DNA of 64,000 bases from Alcanivorax sp. REN37 (GCF_041102775.1 NZ_JBGCUO010000001.1:434001-498000), one strand, 5' to 3'; counted from the stretch's first letter, positions 9,832 through 18,879 are shown. Numbers and translations are program-made. The notes: generated from the letters alone by a model not told the origin.

Positions 9832-10302
9832 TCAGCGTTTGCGGTATTTGTCGTGGCAGGCCTTGCAGGTCTGCCCGAGTTCGCCGAATGCGGTGCGGAT
9901 TTGAGCCTGGTCGCCGGTGGCGGCCACTTCTGCCAGACGGGTGGCGGCGGTGGACAGGTTGTTGCCCAGCACTGCTACGTCGGGGAAGTTCTGGAACAGT
10001 TCCGGCTTCACGTTAGTGACTTGAGAGCCCACGTTCTTGTCGGTGCCCGGGCCGAACAGCGCGCCCATGCCGGAGTTGGCCACGCCGGCAATGGCGTTGG
10101 CCGCGGCTTGCACCTGGGCAGCATCGAAGGCCACGCTGCCGTCGATGGCTTGCTCTTTGATCTTGCCGAGGTTCCAGGCCATGAAGCTGTAACCGGCTTT
10201 GCGGTAGCGGATCTGATCCTCAGCAGACGGGCCTTGCGCGAACGCGGCAGTGGAACCACCGATGACCAGTGCGCACAGTGCGCCGGCGAGAAAACCTTTC
10301 AT
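9832..10302 (-). CDS. cytochrome c'
   Basis: Cytochrome c' is a periplasmic four-helix-bundle class II c-type cytochrome with a five-coordinate heme, known to bind NO. The 156-residue precursor has a Sec signal peptide (MKGFLAGALCALVIGG, cleavage near AFA-QG), the family N-terminal helix (IRYRKAGYSFMAWNLGKIK) and a C-terminal heme site CKACH (Cys146, Cys149, His150). AAGGAG precedes the ATG at 10302; the frame extends upstream without similarity. It converges on the cytochrome b gene. Confidence 0.93.
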   Translation of the reverse strand: MKGFLAGALCALVIGGSTAAFAQGPSAEDQIRYRKAGYSFMAWNLGKIKEQAIDGSVAFDAAQVQAAANAIAGVANSGMGALFGPGTDKNVGSQVTNVKPELFQNFPDVAVLGNNLSTAATRLAEVAATGDQAQIRTAFGELGQTCKACHDKYRKR

Positions 10303-10481
10303 GACAACTCCTTCGTACTTGGATGGATAAGACCCTGCCAACCCTGTCAGCCAGGTTAACACCGGCGGGCCTTGCTCCAGTCGGGGGCCCGAGTGTAGGT
10401 ATTGGCGTATTTTTTGTGAAGGATTAGGACCTGTCCCGAGCGCAAAAATTCCACGCTTTGGACGCCTGCGGAGACCACGAC

Positions 10482-11387
10482 ATGCCCGATAAATTGGCCG
10501 CCCTGCTGGCGGTAACGCCGCTGCAACCGGCACCCAGGTTAGCGCAGTGGCTAGCGCACTGGCGCCACACCCAAGCCGTGGCCGGTGCGGACAGCTTCGC
10601 GGCGGCAGTGCTCGGCGGTTTGGCGGCGGACCGAGTAGCGTGGGCGTTCTTCGCGGGTTACCAGGCCGCCGTCCAGGCGCTGGTGCCGGGCTTGCCGGCT
10701 GGCATCGCACGGGCGTTTGCCGCCACTGAGGGCGGTAAAACCCGCGCGGAGGAGTTGGCCACGGAGGCCATTCCCAGTGCTGACGGTTGGCGGCTTAGCG
10801 GTGCCAAGAGCTGGGTGTTGCTCGGCGCCGATTGTGACGAGCTGCTGGTGTTGGCGCGCGCCGCCGGGCAGGCGGTGTTGCTGCAGGTGCCCGCCAACAC
10901 CGCCGGGCTGGAATTCGGTGATACCAAGCCGTTGGCGTTTATTCCCGAGCTGCCGCACAGCGCGGTGCGGCTGCATCAGCTGGCGCTGCCAACGACGGCG
11001 AAGCTGGTGGTGCCCGGTTCGCGCCCGGCGGCGCTGCGCTTTCGCACACTGGAGGACATTCTCGTGACCACGGCCAGCTTGGCCTATCTGTGGCGGCAGG
11101 CGTGCACCCACCAGTGGCCGGACGATATCGGCGCCCAGCTGTTCGCACTGCTACTGGGGCTGCGCGGTTTGCTGGCGGCCGAGGACGATGTGGCCACCCG
11201 CTTTACGCTCGATGGCCTGCTGTGCCAAGGCCGCGCCTTGCAGCAACAGGTGGCAGCACTGTGGCCGCCAGAACACAGCGAGGAAGCCGCGCGTTGGCAC
11301 CGTGATCGGCCGTTGGCACTGCTCGGTGAGCGAGTGCACGCCAGCCGCCGGGCGCGCGGCTGGCAGACCCTGGGTCAGCAGCGCTGA
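10482..11387 (+). CDS. short acyl-CoA dehydrogenase-like protein
   Basis: The central part (about residues 80-130: AFAATEGGKTRAEELATEAI, then DGWRLSGAKSWVLLG) resembles the beta-barrel FAD/substrate domain of acyl-CoA dehydrogenases, followed by an all-helical C-terminal part. At 301 residues it is well below the usual 380-400, and I cannot see the normal catalytic glutamate or a full N-terminal helical domain. It may be an inactive or divergent family member, or a subunit acting with a partner. GGAG (10470-10473) lies 8 bases before the ATG at 10482. Its last 13 bases overlap the 3' end of the convergent MFS gene. Confidence 0.7.
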   Translation: MPDKLAALLAVTPLQPAPRLAQWLAHWRHTQAVAGADSFAAAVLGGLAADRVAWAFFAGYQAAVQALVPGLPAGIARAFAATEGGKTRAEELATEAIPSADGWRLSGAKSWVLLGADCDELLVLARAAGQAVLLQVPANTAGLEFGDTKPLAFIPELPHSAVRLHQLALPTTAKLVVPGSRPAALRFRTLEDILVTTASLAYLWRQACTHQWPDDIGAQLFALLLGLRGLLAAEDDVATRFTLDGLLCQGRALQQQVAALWPPEHSEEAARWHRDRPLALLGERVHASRRARGWQTLGQQR

Positions 11388-12553
11388 CGGCGCTCCAGCC
11401 AGCGGTCGAGGAAGAACAGCAAGAGCCCCACCAGTCCCAGCGCTGCGCCGACCAGACCAGAGGATGACCACACCGCGCCAGCGCGGATCGCTTCCCCGGC
11501 CAGCCACGCACCCAACGCATTGGCGAGGTTGAACGCGGCATGGTGCAAGGACGCCGCCATGGTCTGGGCCGGGCCGGCCACGTCCATCAGCCGGGTCTGC
11601 ACCGCTGGGCCAAGTGCAATCGAAGCGCCGATCAGCGCCACATGGGGCAACGCCAGCCATAGCAGGTTAGCGGTCCAGTAGAACAGCGCCTGCACCACCA
11701 CCACGCCGATCAGGATCAGCGGGATCGCCCGCATCAGGTTCCAGTCTGCCAGCCGGGCACCGCCGAGCATGCCGAGCAAGGTGCCGAAACCGAAAATGGC
11801 CAGCACCCAAGGGCCGGCGCTTTCTGGCATGCCGGCTTGCAGCTCCAGCGTCGGTACCACATAGCTGAATACTGCGAACAGACCGCCGCAGCCGAACGCC
11901 ACCAGTGCCAGCGTCATCAGCACCCGCTGGTTGACCAGCGCGCGCAGCTCTTGGGCCGGTGAGGCGTCCGGGTCCGGCGGGCTATTGGGCACGGTGAACG
12001 CCACCAACAACGCCGTGAGCAACGCACACACCCCGACGCCGATGAACGCCACCGGCCAGCCGAATTCGAAACCGGCCCAGGTGCCCAGTGGCGCGCCGAT
12101 CAGGATCGCCACGGTCAGCCCGGTCATCACCCGCGCCACCGCCCGCGCGCGCTGGCCCGGCAGCACCGCATTGGCGGCCACCAGTGCGGCGATGCCGAAG
12201 TAGGCGCCATGGGGCAGGCCAGCAATGAAGCGCAGCAGCACGAACAAATCAAAGCGGGTGGCCAGCGCGCTGGCGATATTACCCACCGCAAACAGCAGCA
12301 TCAGCCCGATCAGCAGTGTCTTGCGCGGCAGTCGGGCGCCGAGCAGCGCTAACAGCGGCGCGCCGACTACCACGCCCAGTGCATAGCTGCTGATGGCGTA
12401 GCCGACATCCTCGGTGGCCACGCCAAGGTCCTGCGCCACCACATTGATCAGGCCCATGATCACAAATTCGGTGGTGCCAATGGCAAAGCCGCCCAGCGCC
12501 AGCGCCGCTTCAGCACGGTAGCGGGCCGCATGGGACTGCAGCGCAGCAGACAT
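11375..12553 (-). CDS. MFS drug/sugar efflux transporter (DHA1, AraJ/YdhP type)
   Basis: A 392-residue inner-membrane proton antiporter with 12 predicted helices. DHA1 features include AIGTTEFVIMGLINVVAQDL in helix 1, GAPLLALLGARLPRKTLLIG (motif A) between helices 2 and 3, and GLPHGAYFGIAALVAANAV in helix 4, a signature of the AraJ/YdhP (arabinose/purine efflux-like) subgroup. The substrate cannot be told from sequence. The stop lies inside the end of the acyl-CoA dehydrogenase-like gene on the other strand. Confidence 0.88.
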   Translation of the reverse strand: MSAALQSHAARYRAEAALALGGFAIGTTEFVIMGLINVVAQDLGVATEDVGYAISSYALGVVVGAPLLALLGARLPRKTLLIGLMLLFAVGNIASALATRFDLFVLLRFIAGLPHGAYFGIAALVAANAVLPGQRARAVARVMTGLTVAILIGAPLGTWAGFEFGWPVAFIGVGVCALLTALLVAFTVPNSPPDPDASPAQELRALVNQRVLMTLALVAFGCGGLFAVFSYVVPTLELQAGMPESAGPWVLAIFGFGTLLGMLGGARLADWNLMRAIPLILIGVVVVQALFYWTANLLWLALPHVALIGASIALGPAVQTRLMDVAGPAQTMAASLHHAAFNLANALGAWLAGEAIRAGAVWSSSGLVGAALGLVGLLLFFLDRWLERRQRC

Positions 12554-12609
12554 GAGGTGGGTCCAGAGATGGGAGGGGGCCGCAGTATGCCTGCCGGCGG
12601 TTTAAAGCG

Positions 12610-12633
12610 ACACCGCGCCGGATGGCGCGGTGT
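12610..12633 (-). terminator. terminator hairpin downstream of ybdG
   Basis: 10-bp arms ACACCGCGCC (12610-12619) and GGCGCGGTGT (12624-12633) with loop GGAT lie just beyond the ybdG stop. On the minus strand the hairpin is followed by CGCTTTAAA, a weak T-run. Confidence 0.6.
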
Positions 12634-12645
12634 AAAAAGGATCGC

Positions 12646-13899
12646 TTACTGTTGCAGCCGCAGTGACTGACCCAGACGCAAGACGTCGGCCCCGGTGGGC
12701 TGTTGGAACACGCGCAGGTCGAACTGCGGCAATATCGCCAGCAGGTGGTCGAAGATATCCGATTGGATGTCCTCGTAGGGGCCCCAAGAGGTGGTGGCGG
12801 TGAAGCAGTAAATCTCCAGCGGGATGCCCTCAGCAGTGGGCTGCAGCTGGCGCACCAACAGCGTCATGTCCTGGCGGATTTGCGGATGTTTCTCTAGGTA
12901 TTGCTGCACATAGGCGCGGAAGGTGCCGATGTTGGTCACCCGACGGTTGTTGATCGGGTGGCGACCGCTCTCATGCAGTGATTCATTCCAGCGGCTGAGC
13001 TCAGCTTCTTTCTCTGCCAGGTAGTCGTCCAGCACTGCAAAATGGCGCACCGACGCCACTTCGTTCTCATCCATGAAGCGCACGCTGGTCTGGTCCAGAT
13101 ACAGCGACCGTTTGATACGGCGGCCGCCGGACTCAGTCATACCACGCCAGTTTTTGAACGAATCGCTGACCAGTTTGCGGGTCGGGAAGGTGGTCAGGGT
13201 CTTGTCCCAGTTCTGTACCGTGACCGTATGCAGCGCGATATCGACCACGTCGCCGTCGGCATTCACTTGCGGCATTTCCAACCAGTCACCCACGCGCACC
13301 GCGCCGCTGGAGCTAATCTGCACACTGGCCACCAGCGACAGGATGGTGTCCTGGAAGATCAACATCAGCACTGCCGCCATGGCGCCGAGACCGGACAGCA
13401 GGATCAGTGGGCTCTTGTCGATCAGCGTCGAGATCACCAGCAAGGCGGCAATGATGTAGACCACCAATTTACCGAGCTGGATGTAACCCTTAATCGGTTT
13501 GCGCTCCGGTGATGCGGTGCGCATATAGCGCAGGTTGACGTAATCGAGCAGGTGGCCGACCGCCAGCGCAATGGTCAACACCAAGATCGCCGAGCACACG
13601 TTGCGCGTGACCTGCACCACCACTTCTGACAGCCCCGGCACTAGATGGATGCCGGCCATCACCACGATTACTGGCGCCACGTGGGCAATACGCGAGATCG
13701 CGCGCATCTGCGGCAGGTCGCGTTGGCTGGGAGCGGTGACGCCCTGCAGCGCCAATTGTTTGCGCAGCACAAAGCGCAAAATGGCGCGGGTGACAAAGTT
13801 GACGACCCAAGCGAGCACCGCTAGCACGGCAATCGACAGTAGCGTCGCAAGCCAGGGATGGTCGGCAAAATAGGGATGGGCAACGGCTTGTTCGATCAT
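12646..13899 (-). CDS. ybdG: mechanosensitive channel YbdG/MscM (MscS family)
   Basis: An inner-membrane MscS-family channel of the YbdG subgroup, which opens under hypoosmotic shock. The 417-residue length and sequence closely match E. coli YbdG: LLSGLGAMAAVLMLIFQDT (pore helix region), SVQISSSGAVRVGDWLEMP, VQNWDKTLTTFPTRKLVSD, SFKNWRGMTESGGRRIKRS, and NIGTFRAYVQQYLEKHPQIR in the cytoplasmic domain. The ATG at 13899 is preceded by AGGAG at good spacing; the longer frame upstream has no similarity. Confidence 0.94.
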   Translation of the reverse strand: MIEQAVAHPYFADHPWLATLLSIAVLAVLAWVVNFVTRAILRFVLRKQLALQGVTAPSQRDLPQMRAISRIAHVAPVIVVMAGIHLVPGLSEVVVQVTRNVCSAILVLTIALAVGHLLDYVNLRYMRTASPERKPIKGYIQLGKLVVYIIAALLVISTLIDKSPLILLSGLGAMAAVLMLIFQDTILSLVASVQISSSGAVRVGDWLEMPQVNADGDVVDIALHTVTVQNWDKTLTTFPTRKLVSDSFKNWRGMTESGGRRIKRSLYLDQTSVRFMDENEVASVRHFAVLDDYLAEKEAELSRWNESLHESGRHPINNRRVTNIGTFRAYVQQYLEKHPQIRQDMTLLVRQLQPTAEGIPLEIYCFTATTSWGPYEDIQSDIFDHLLAILPQFDLRVFQQPTGADVLRLGQSLRLQQ

Positions 13900-13995
13900 G
13901 AAGGGCTCCTTGCAGCAGGGGCAGCGAACAGCAGGCTGCCGGTGATCGTTTCTGTTGCGAAAGGGGAAACAGGGTAAAGAACCCGGCACAGGGGA

Positions 13996-14754
13996 TCAAA
14001 CCCGGTCGGGTCTCACCTCGGTCTCGCTGCCCAATCGGGCCGGCTGGTCCTGCCCGCGCAAACAGTCCAACGGCAGTGCGCCGGTGAGCAGGGCTTGGGT
14101 GACGGCATGTTGGCGGTTGCGGGCGCCGATCTTCCGGCAGGCGCGAGCAATGTGGTAGGTGGTGGTGCGTTCACTGATGCCCAGCAGCCTGCCGATTTCG
14201 GCGTTGGTGTGGCCCTCGGCGGCCCACGCCAGGCATTGCTGTTCACGGGCGTTGAACACCGGCGCCGGCCGTTCCGGCTGCTGCTGTTGTAGGCGTTGGG
14301 CGCACTCGGCCAAGGTGTGACCGAGATACAGCGCGAACGCCCCCAGTTCCCAGGCCGGCGGTAGCGGTTGCTGCTGGTTGGCGGCCAGCGTCAGCCGTGA
14401 CAGGCTGCCCAGCCCGGATGGTAAGTTCAGCACTACGCCGTGCAGCGGCAACGCCAACCAAGGTTGCAGTACCCCGCGCACTGGCGCCGGCACGGGGGGC
14501 TCCGGCCAGCTCCACAGTCCCGGTTCACTGCCGCCCGCCAGCGGCGCCATGGCACCGAGCGACAGCGGCGGCGGCAGCACGCCCAGCTGCCACTGCTGGC
14601 CCTCGGTGAGCGAGCGCACGTGCTCCTGCACGAAATGGAAATATTCGAAACCGCACTGCCCAAGCAGTTGGCTGACGCCTCGCCGCAGGCGATCGCGGGT
14701 GGAGAGTCGGGCGAGCAGGCCGGTGTGCTCCAGCGCTGCGGACAAGGACAGCAT
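13996..14754 (-). CDS. LuxR-family transcriptional regulator with autoinducer-binding-like N-terminus (orphan)
   Basis: The C-terminal 65 residues are a standard LuxR helix-turn-helix (NAREQQCLAWAAEGHTNAEI, then LGISERTTTYHIARACRKIG). The N-terminal 160 residues resemble in layout an acyl-homoserine-lactone-binding domain (QCGFEYFHFVQEH near the start), but the invariant W/Y/D/W set of true quorum-sensing receptors is not clearly present. There is no luxI-type synthase in this window. It may be a LuxR solo sensing a different ligand. It is transcribed in the same direction as ybdG, 96 bases upstream of it. Confidence 0.85.
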   Translation of the reverse strand: MLSLSAALEHTGLLARLSTRDRLRRGVSQLLGQCGFEYFHFVQEHVRSLTEGQQWQLGVLPPPLSLGAMAPLAGGSEPGLWSWPEPPVPAPVRGVLQPWLALPLHGVVLNLPSGLGSLSRLTLAANQQQPLPPAWELGAFALYLGHTLAECAQRLQQQQPERPAPVFNAREQQCLAWAAEGHTNAEIGRLLGISERTTTYHIARACRKIGARNRQHAVTQALLTGALPLDCLRGQDQPARLGSETEVRPDRV

Positions 14755-14886
14755 GATGGCTCCTGTGGGCGGTAGGGACCGTCCAGCATGGCAGCCGTAT
14801 ATTGCGGTTTGATGAGTATTTTGGTGTCAGCAGTGTGAAAGCCGTCCCAATTTGACCCATCGGGACGGCGGCGGCGCGGCAGTTGC

Positions 14887-16794
14887 TCAGCTGTCCTGTT
14901 CGGCCTGTTCCAGTGCCTCCATGGCGTCCAGCAGCTGCTCTTCCAGCGCCTCCAGCGTGCTGCGCTGCTGGCCCTGCTCCGCCACCAGCCGGGTCAGCTC
15001 GGCTTTGTGCTCCGGCTGGTACAGCGCTTCGTTGCCCAGTGCCTGCTCCAGTTCTGCCAGCGCGTCGGTGCAGCGCGCCATTTTCTTTTCCAGTTGCTCC
15101 ACCGCTTGCCGCAGCGGCCGCAGCGCGGTGCGCTTCTGGGCCGCTTCTTGACGCTTGGCGCGGGCATCTTGGCGCGGCGCCTCGGCCGGTTGTTCGGCGG
15201 CGGCGCGGCCGCGTTGCTGTTCGCGCAGCCAGCGGGCGTAGTCGTCGAGGTCGCCGTCGAACGGGCGCACGCCGCCGTCGGCTACCAGCAGCAGGTCATC
15301 CACCGTGGTTTCCAGCAGATGGCGATCGTGGGAGACCAGCACCACCGCGCCCTCGTAGGATTGCAGCGCCATGGTCAGCGCTTCCCGCATGTCCAGATCA
15401 AGGTGGTTGGCGGGTTCGTCCAGCAGCAGCAGTGCCGGACGTTGCTGGATCAGCAGCGCCAGCGCCAGCCGCGACTTTTCGCCGCCGGAGAAACGGTGCA
15501 CCGGGTCGAACACCATGTCGCCGTGGAACGCGAAACGCCCCAGCTCGCTGCGCACGCGGCTTTCTTCCCACTGCGGTTGGGCGGCCTGCATCAGTGCCAT
15601 CGGCGTGCCGTCCTGCGGCAGGGCATCCACTTGCTGCTGATGGAAGTAGCCAATCACTAGGTCCGGTCCCGCTTGCAGGCGCCCACCGAGCGCTGGCAGC
15701 TGACCGGCGAGGGTGCGAATCAAGGTCGACTTGCCGGCGCCGTTGCGGCCGAGTAGGCCGATGCGGCTTTCCGGGCGCAGGTGGAAGGTGACTCGGTCGA
15801 GGATCACCAGGTCACCGTCATCGGTGTGGTAGCCACACTGCACGTTCTCCAAGTCCAGCATCGGGTCTGGCAGGTGCGCCGGCGCCGGGAAATCAAACCG
15901 GAACGGGCTGGCGCTGTGAGCCGGTGCGATCAGTTCCAGCTTCTCCAGCGCTTTGACTCGGCTCTGGGCTTGGCGCGCTTTGGATGCTTTAGCTTTAAAG
16001 CGGTCGATGAATTTCTGCAGGTGCGCACGTTGTGCTTCCTGCTTGCGGAATTCGCTGTCTTGATGCGCCAGCCGCGCGGCGCGCAGTTGCTCGAAGGCAC
16101 TGTAGTTGCCGCTGTAGAGCGTCAGCTGCTGATGCTCGATGTGCGCGATATGAGTCACCACCGCGTCGAGGAAATCGCGGTCGTGGGAGATCAACATCAG
16201 CGTGCCGGGGAACTGGGCGAGGTAATCCTGCAGCCACAGCACTGCGTCCAGATCGAGGTGGTTGGTGGGCTCATCAAGCAGCAGCAGGTCGGCGTCGGAC
16301 AGCAGCACGCGTGCCAGGTTAAGACGCATGCGCCAGCCGCCGGAGAAACTGGCTACCGGGTTGTGCTGCACGCTGTCGGCAAAGCCGAGCCCAGCCAGCA
16401 GAGTGGCGGCGCGGGCCGGCAGCACCCAGGCGCCGAGGGCATCCAGCCGTGCGTGGGCGCTAGCAATAGCATGGCCGTCATCGGCATCTTGGGCGGCCGC
16501 CAGTGCGTGTTCGGCATCGCGCAGGCCCAGATGACCATCGAGCACATACTCCAGCGCCGGTTGCGCCAGTGCCGGGACTTCCTGCGCCATGATGCCAAGG
16601 CGCCAGTCCGCCGGCCGCTGGTAATGGCCGAGATCGGCTTCCAGCGTGCCGCATAGCAACGCCAGCAACGAGCTTTTGCCGCAGCCATTGCGGCCGGTGA
16701 GGCCGACCCGCCAGCCGGGGTGCACGGTGAGGTTGACGTCCTGCAACAGCAGGTCGGCGCCACGGCGCAAATCAAGGTGTTCTAGACGCAGCAT
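14887..16794 (-). CDS. yheS: ABC-F family ATPase YheS
   Basis: A cytoplasmic ABC-F ATPase with two nucleotide-binding domains and no membrane part; the family acts on ribosomes. Domain 1 has GRNGCGKSSLLALL, SFSGGWRMRLNLARVLL and DEPTNHLDLDA; domain 2 has GRNGAGKSTLIRTL, RFSGGEKSRLALALL and DEPANHLDLDM, where Ala replaces the usual Thr. The 635-residue length, linker (FKAKASKARQAQSRVKALEK) and charged coiled-coil tail match YheS. The start is the ATG at 16794 (MLRLEHLDLRRGADLLL). It is divergent from the TIGR02444 gene 72 bases away. Confidence 0.93.
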   Translation of the reverse strand: MLRLEHLDLRRGADLLLQDVNLTVHPGWRVGLTGRNGCGKSSLLALLCGTLEADLGHYQRPADWRLGIMAQEVPALAQPALEYVLDGHLGLRDAEHALAAAQDADDGHAIASAHARLDALGAWVLPARAATLLAGLGFADSVQHNPVASFSGGWRMRLNLARVLLSDADLLLLDEPTNHLDLDAVLWLQDYLAQFPGTLMLISHDRDFLDAVVTHIAHIEHQQLTLYSGNYSAFEQLRAARLAHQDSEFRKQEAQRAHLQKFIDRFKAKASKARQAQSRVKALEKLELIAPAHSASPFRFDFPAPAHLPDPMLDLENVQCGYHTDDGDLVILDRVTFHLRPESRIGLLGRNGAGKSTLIRTLAGQLPALGGRLQAGPDLVIGYFHQQQVDALPQDGTPMALMQAAQPQWEESRVRSELGRFAFHGDMVFDPVHRFSGGEKSRLALALLIQQRPALLLLDEPANHLDLDMREALTMALQSYEGAVVLVSHDRHLLETTVDDLLLVADGGVRPFDGDLDDYARWLREQQRGRAAAEQPAEAPRQDARAKRQEAAQKRTALRPLRQAVEQLEKKMARCTDALAELEQALGNEALYQPEHKAELTRLVAEQGQQRSTLEALEEQLLDAMEALEQAEQDS

Positions 16795-16866
16795 GACAGC
16801 TCGGGATGACAGCAGGGGAAGGGCAGTGTAGTGATGCACCGCACGGGCAGCAATTGGAGCACCGCA

Positions 16867-17304
16867 ATGGCATCACTCTGGGATTGGGCAGGACAATGTT
16901 GGCGCCATCCGGCACTGGAGCAGGCGGCGTTGGCGCTGCAGGAACAGCAGCACGTGTCGGTGCCGCTATGGTTGGCGGCGGCCTGGGTAGCGGCGCCGTT
17001 GCCGGCGGCCACGGTGGACGCAGCGCAGCAGGCGGTGGCGGCGGCACAGCCGCGTATCGACACCGTGCGCAGCTGGCGCCGTCACGCCCGCGCCGCCGGC
17101 TGGCTGGCCGAGCGTGAGGCGCTGATGGTGTTGGAGTTGGCGGCGGAACAAGCGCTGTTGGCGCAGCTCGAGCAGCTATTGGCGCCGTATCGGCAGGTGC
17201 CGGGTGATGCGGCGGCCGGCTGGCGCAGTCTATTCGCGGCGGACTTGCAGCAGAGCCCACAGTGGCGGGCAGCGGCGGCGGCATTGCGGGACGCGTCACA
17301 CTGA
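16867..17304 (+). CDS. TIGR02444 (DUF2390) family protein
   Basis: A 145-residue alpha-helical protein of unknown function. Family features are the start MASLWDWAGQCWRHP, the segment SVPLWLAAAWVA, and SWRRHARAAGWLAEREALM followed by a Leu/Ala/Glu-rich helix. GGAG (16856-16859) lies 7 bases before the ATG at 16867. Divergent pairing with a yheS-type ATPase gene is, as I recall, also seen in pseudomonads, which hints at a functional link but gives no role. Confidence 0.8.
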   Translation: MASLWDWAGQCWRHPALEQAALALQEQQHVSVPLWLAAAWVAAPLPAATVDAAQQAVAAAQPRIDTVRSWRRHARAAGWLAEREALMVLELAAEQALLAQLEQLLAPYRQVPGDAAAGWRSLFAADLQQSPQWRAAAAALRDASH

Positions 17305-17539
17305 CGTCGATCCGGTTGCACCAATTGCAGCGGCTGCGGTCACACCCCCGGCACTGTGATGCGCAGCGTACCCGGTGGGAGAGTGACAGTGCCCAGTCAT
17401 GCTCGTATGCTGCAGCGCAGCGGCGGCACGATCGGGGCGGGCGTCGGACCTTGGGTTCGGCACCGGGATTAACCTGCGGCTGGATGCTCCGCGGAGCGAA
17501 GACACCCAAGAACGATGCAATATGCAACATGGAGGCACG

Positions 17540-18226
17540 ATGAAAAAGTTAGCACTGGTGATGGCGGTTTCGGTCCTGGCGGCATGTGGCAGCGATCAGT
17601 CCGTGAAGGTCGAAAACACCAACCAGAAAGCATCCTACGCCATCGGCTACCGCACCGGTCAGCAGATGCAGGGCATGGATGACCTGGAGCTGGATCAGTT
17701 CCTGGCTGGCCTGCGTGCGGGTGCCGAAGGCAAGAGCGACGGTCTGGCGCTGAGCGAAGAGGACATGAACCAAGCCATCGCCGATTACCAGCAGGAAAAG
17801 ATTTCTGAAATGGCCAAGGGCGCGCAGGACGAAGGCGACAGCTTCCGTGCCGAAAACGCCAAGAAAGACGGTGTCACCACCCTCGATAGCGGCCTGCAGT
17901 ACGAAGTGCTGACCGCAGGCGAGGGCGGCGCTAAGCCGACGCTGGACGACACCATCGTGGCCCACTACCACGGCACTCTGATCGACGGCACCGTGTTCGA
18001 CAGCTCGGTGGAGCGTGGCGCACCGGCCACCTTCCCGCTGGCGGGTGTGATCAAGGGTTGGCAGGACGCGCTGCAGCTGATGAGCGTGGGCGACAAATGG
18101 CGCATCGTGTTGCCGCCGGAGCTGGCCTACGGCGAGCGCGGCACCGGTGCCATCCCGCCGGGCGCCACCTTGGTGTTCGAGGTGGAGTTGGTGGACATCA
18201 AGCCGCAGGCCGAAAGCCAAGACTGA
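17540..18226 (+). CDS. FKBP-type peptidyl-prolyl isomerase lipoprotein (FkpA/Mip type)
   Basis: A periplasmic proline isomerase/chaperone anchored by lipid. The lipobox LAAC (Cys16) follows a short signal peptide (MKKLALVMAV). Residues about 25-110 are the helical dimerisation domain (NQKASYAIGYRTGQQM, LSEEDMNQAIADYQQEK), and about 120-220 the FKBP domain (VAHYHGTLIDGTVFDSS, GVIKGWQDALQLM, PPELAYGERG, IPPGATLVFEVELVDI). GGAGG is 5 bases before the ATG at 17540. The 228-residue length is normal for Mip/FkpA proteins. Confidence 0.94.
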   Translation: MKKLALVMAVSVLAACGSDQSVKVENTNQKASYAIGYRTGQQMQGMDDLELDQFLAGLRAGAEGKSDGLALSEEDMNQAIADYQQEKISEMAKGAQDEGDSFRAENAKKDGVTTLDSGLQYEVLTAGEGGAKPTLDDTIVAHYHGTLIDGTVFDSSVERGAPATFPLAGVIKGWQDALQLMSVGDKWRIVLPPELAYGERGTGAIPPGATLVFEVELVDIKPQAESQD

Positions 18227-18249
18227 TCGCGGTCAGTTGCACCACCCCT

Positions 18250-18282
18250 ACAACAGGCGCCTTACGGCGCCTGTTGTGTTTT
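18250..18282 (+). terminator. rho-independent terminator after the FKBP gene
   Basis: 12-bp perfect arms ACAACAGGCGCC (18250-18261) and GGCGCCTGTTGT (18266-18277), loop TTAC, followed by GTTTT. The end touches the stop codon of the convergent rsd gene. Confidence 0.9.
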
Positions 18283-18764
18283 CAGTGCCGGGTGGCAGCG
18301 TGATCGCGCAGGTGGCAACGGCGGATCAACTGATCCTCGAGGCCGAAGCGCTGTTCTAGGCATTGCACCAGTGCCGCTAGTTGCAGCACCAGCCTGCTGT
18401 CGGACCCGCCTTGGGCCAATTGCTGATCGAGCTGATCGTTGAACGCCAGTGCGGCGTCGGTGGACGCATCAATCAGGTCCATAGTGTCCAGCACCCAGCG
18501 CGCGTCCTCTGGATACAGCGGCAGCGACTGGTGAATGATGCGGCGGTAGATTTCGAAATGGCCGGCGCTGATGTAGTCCATCAGTGCTTCGCAGAAGCCC
18601 ACCAAGTGAGCCTGCTGAGCGGGTGCCATCAGCGCGTCCTGGTTGTGTAGGTCGGGCAGCGTGCAAAGTAGGGCGGTGAGCTGCTGGCGTTCGAACAGCC
18701 AACTTTGAACCAAGGTATCAGTGCGATGCAGAGCGGTGGCGCGGGGTGCAGTGGCAGCGTACAT
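18282..18764 (-). CDS. rsd: Rsd/AlgQ family anti-sigma-70 factor
   Basis: Rsd/AlgQ proteins bind region 4 of the housekeeping sigma factor, lowering its use in favour of alternative sigma factors. The 160-residue product has the helical-bundle features VQSWLFERQQLTALLCTL, FCEALMDYISAGHFEIYRRI (the most conserved block) and CLEQRFGLEDQLIRRCH. A strong AAGGAGGA site lies 7 bases before the ATG at 18764. Confidence 0.88.
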   Translation of the reverse strand: MYAATAPRATALHRTDTLVQSWLFERQQLTALLCTLPDLHNQDALMAPAQQAHLVGFCEALMDYISAGHFEIYRRIIHQSLPLYPEDARWVLDTMDLIDASTDAALAFNDQLDQQLAQGGSDSRLVLQLAALVQCLEQRFGLEDQLIRRCHLRDHAATRH

Positions 18765-18879
18765 GGTCTGTCCTCCTTGGCAGGGGGGCCGGGGACTTCC
18801 CACCCTAAGCAAGGGGGCACCAGCGCTGCAATCGCGCCGCCTGTAACAAACTATTTCGCCCTGACGCGTCAGTCACTTG

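Noticed and set aside
14840-14890. Terminator search between yheS and the LuxR-type gene
   Set aside because: Short GC inverted repeats exist, but none has a convincing stem plus T-run.
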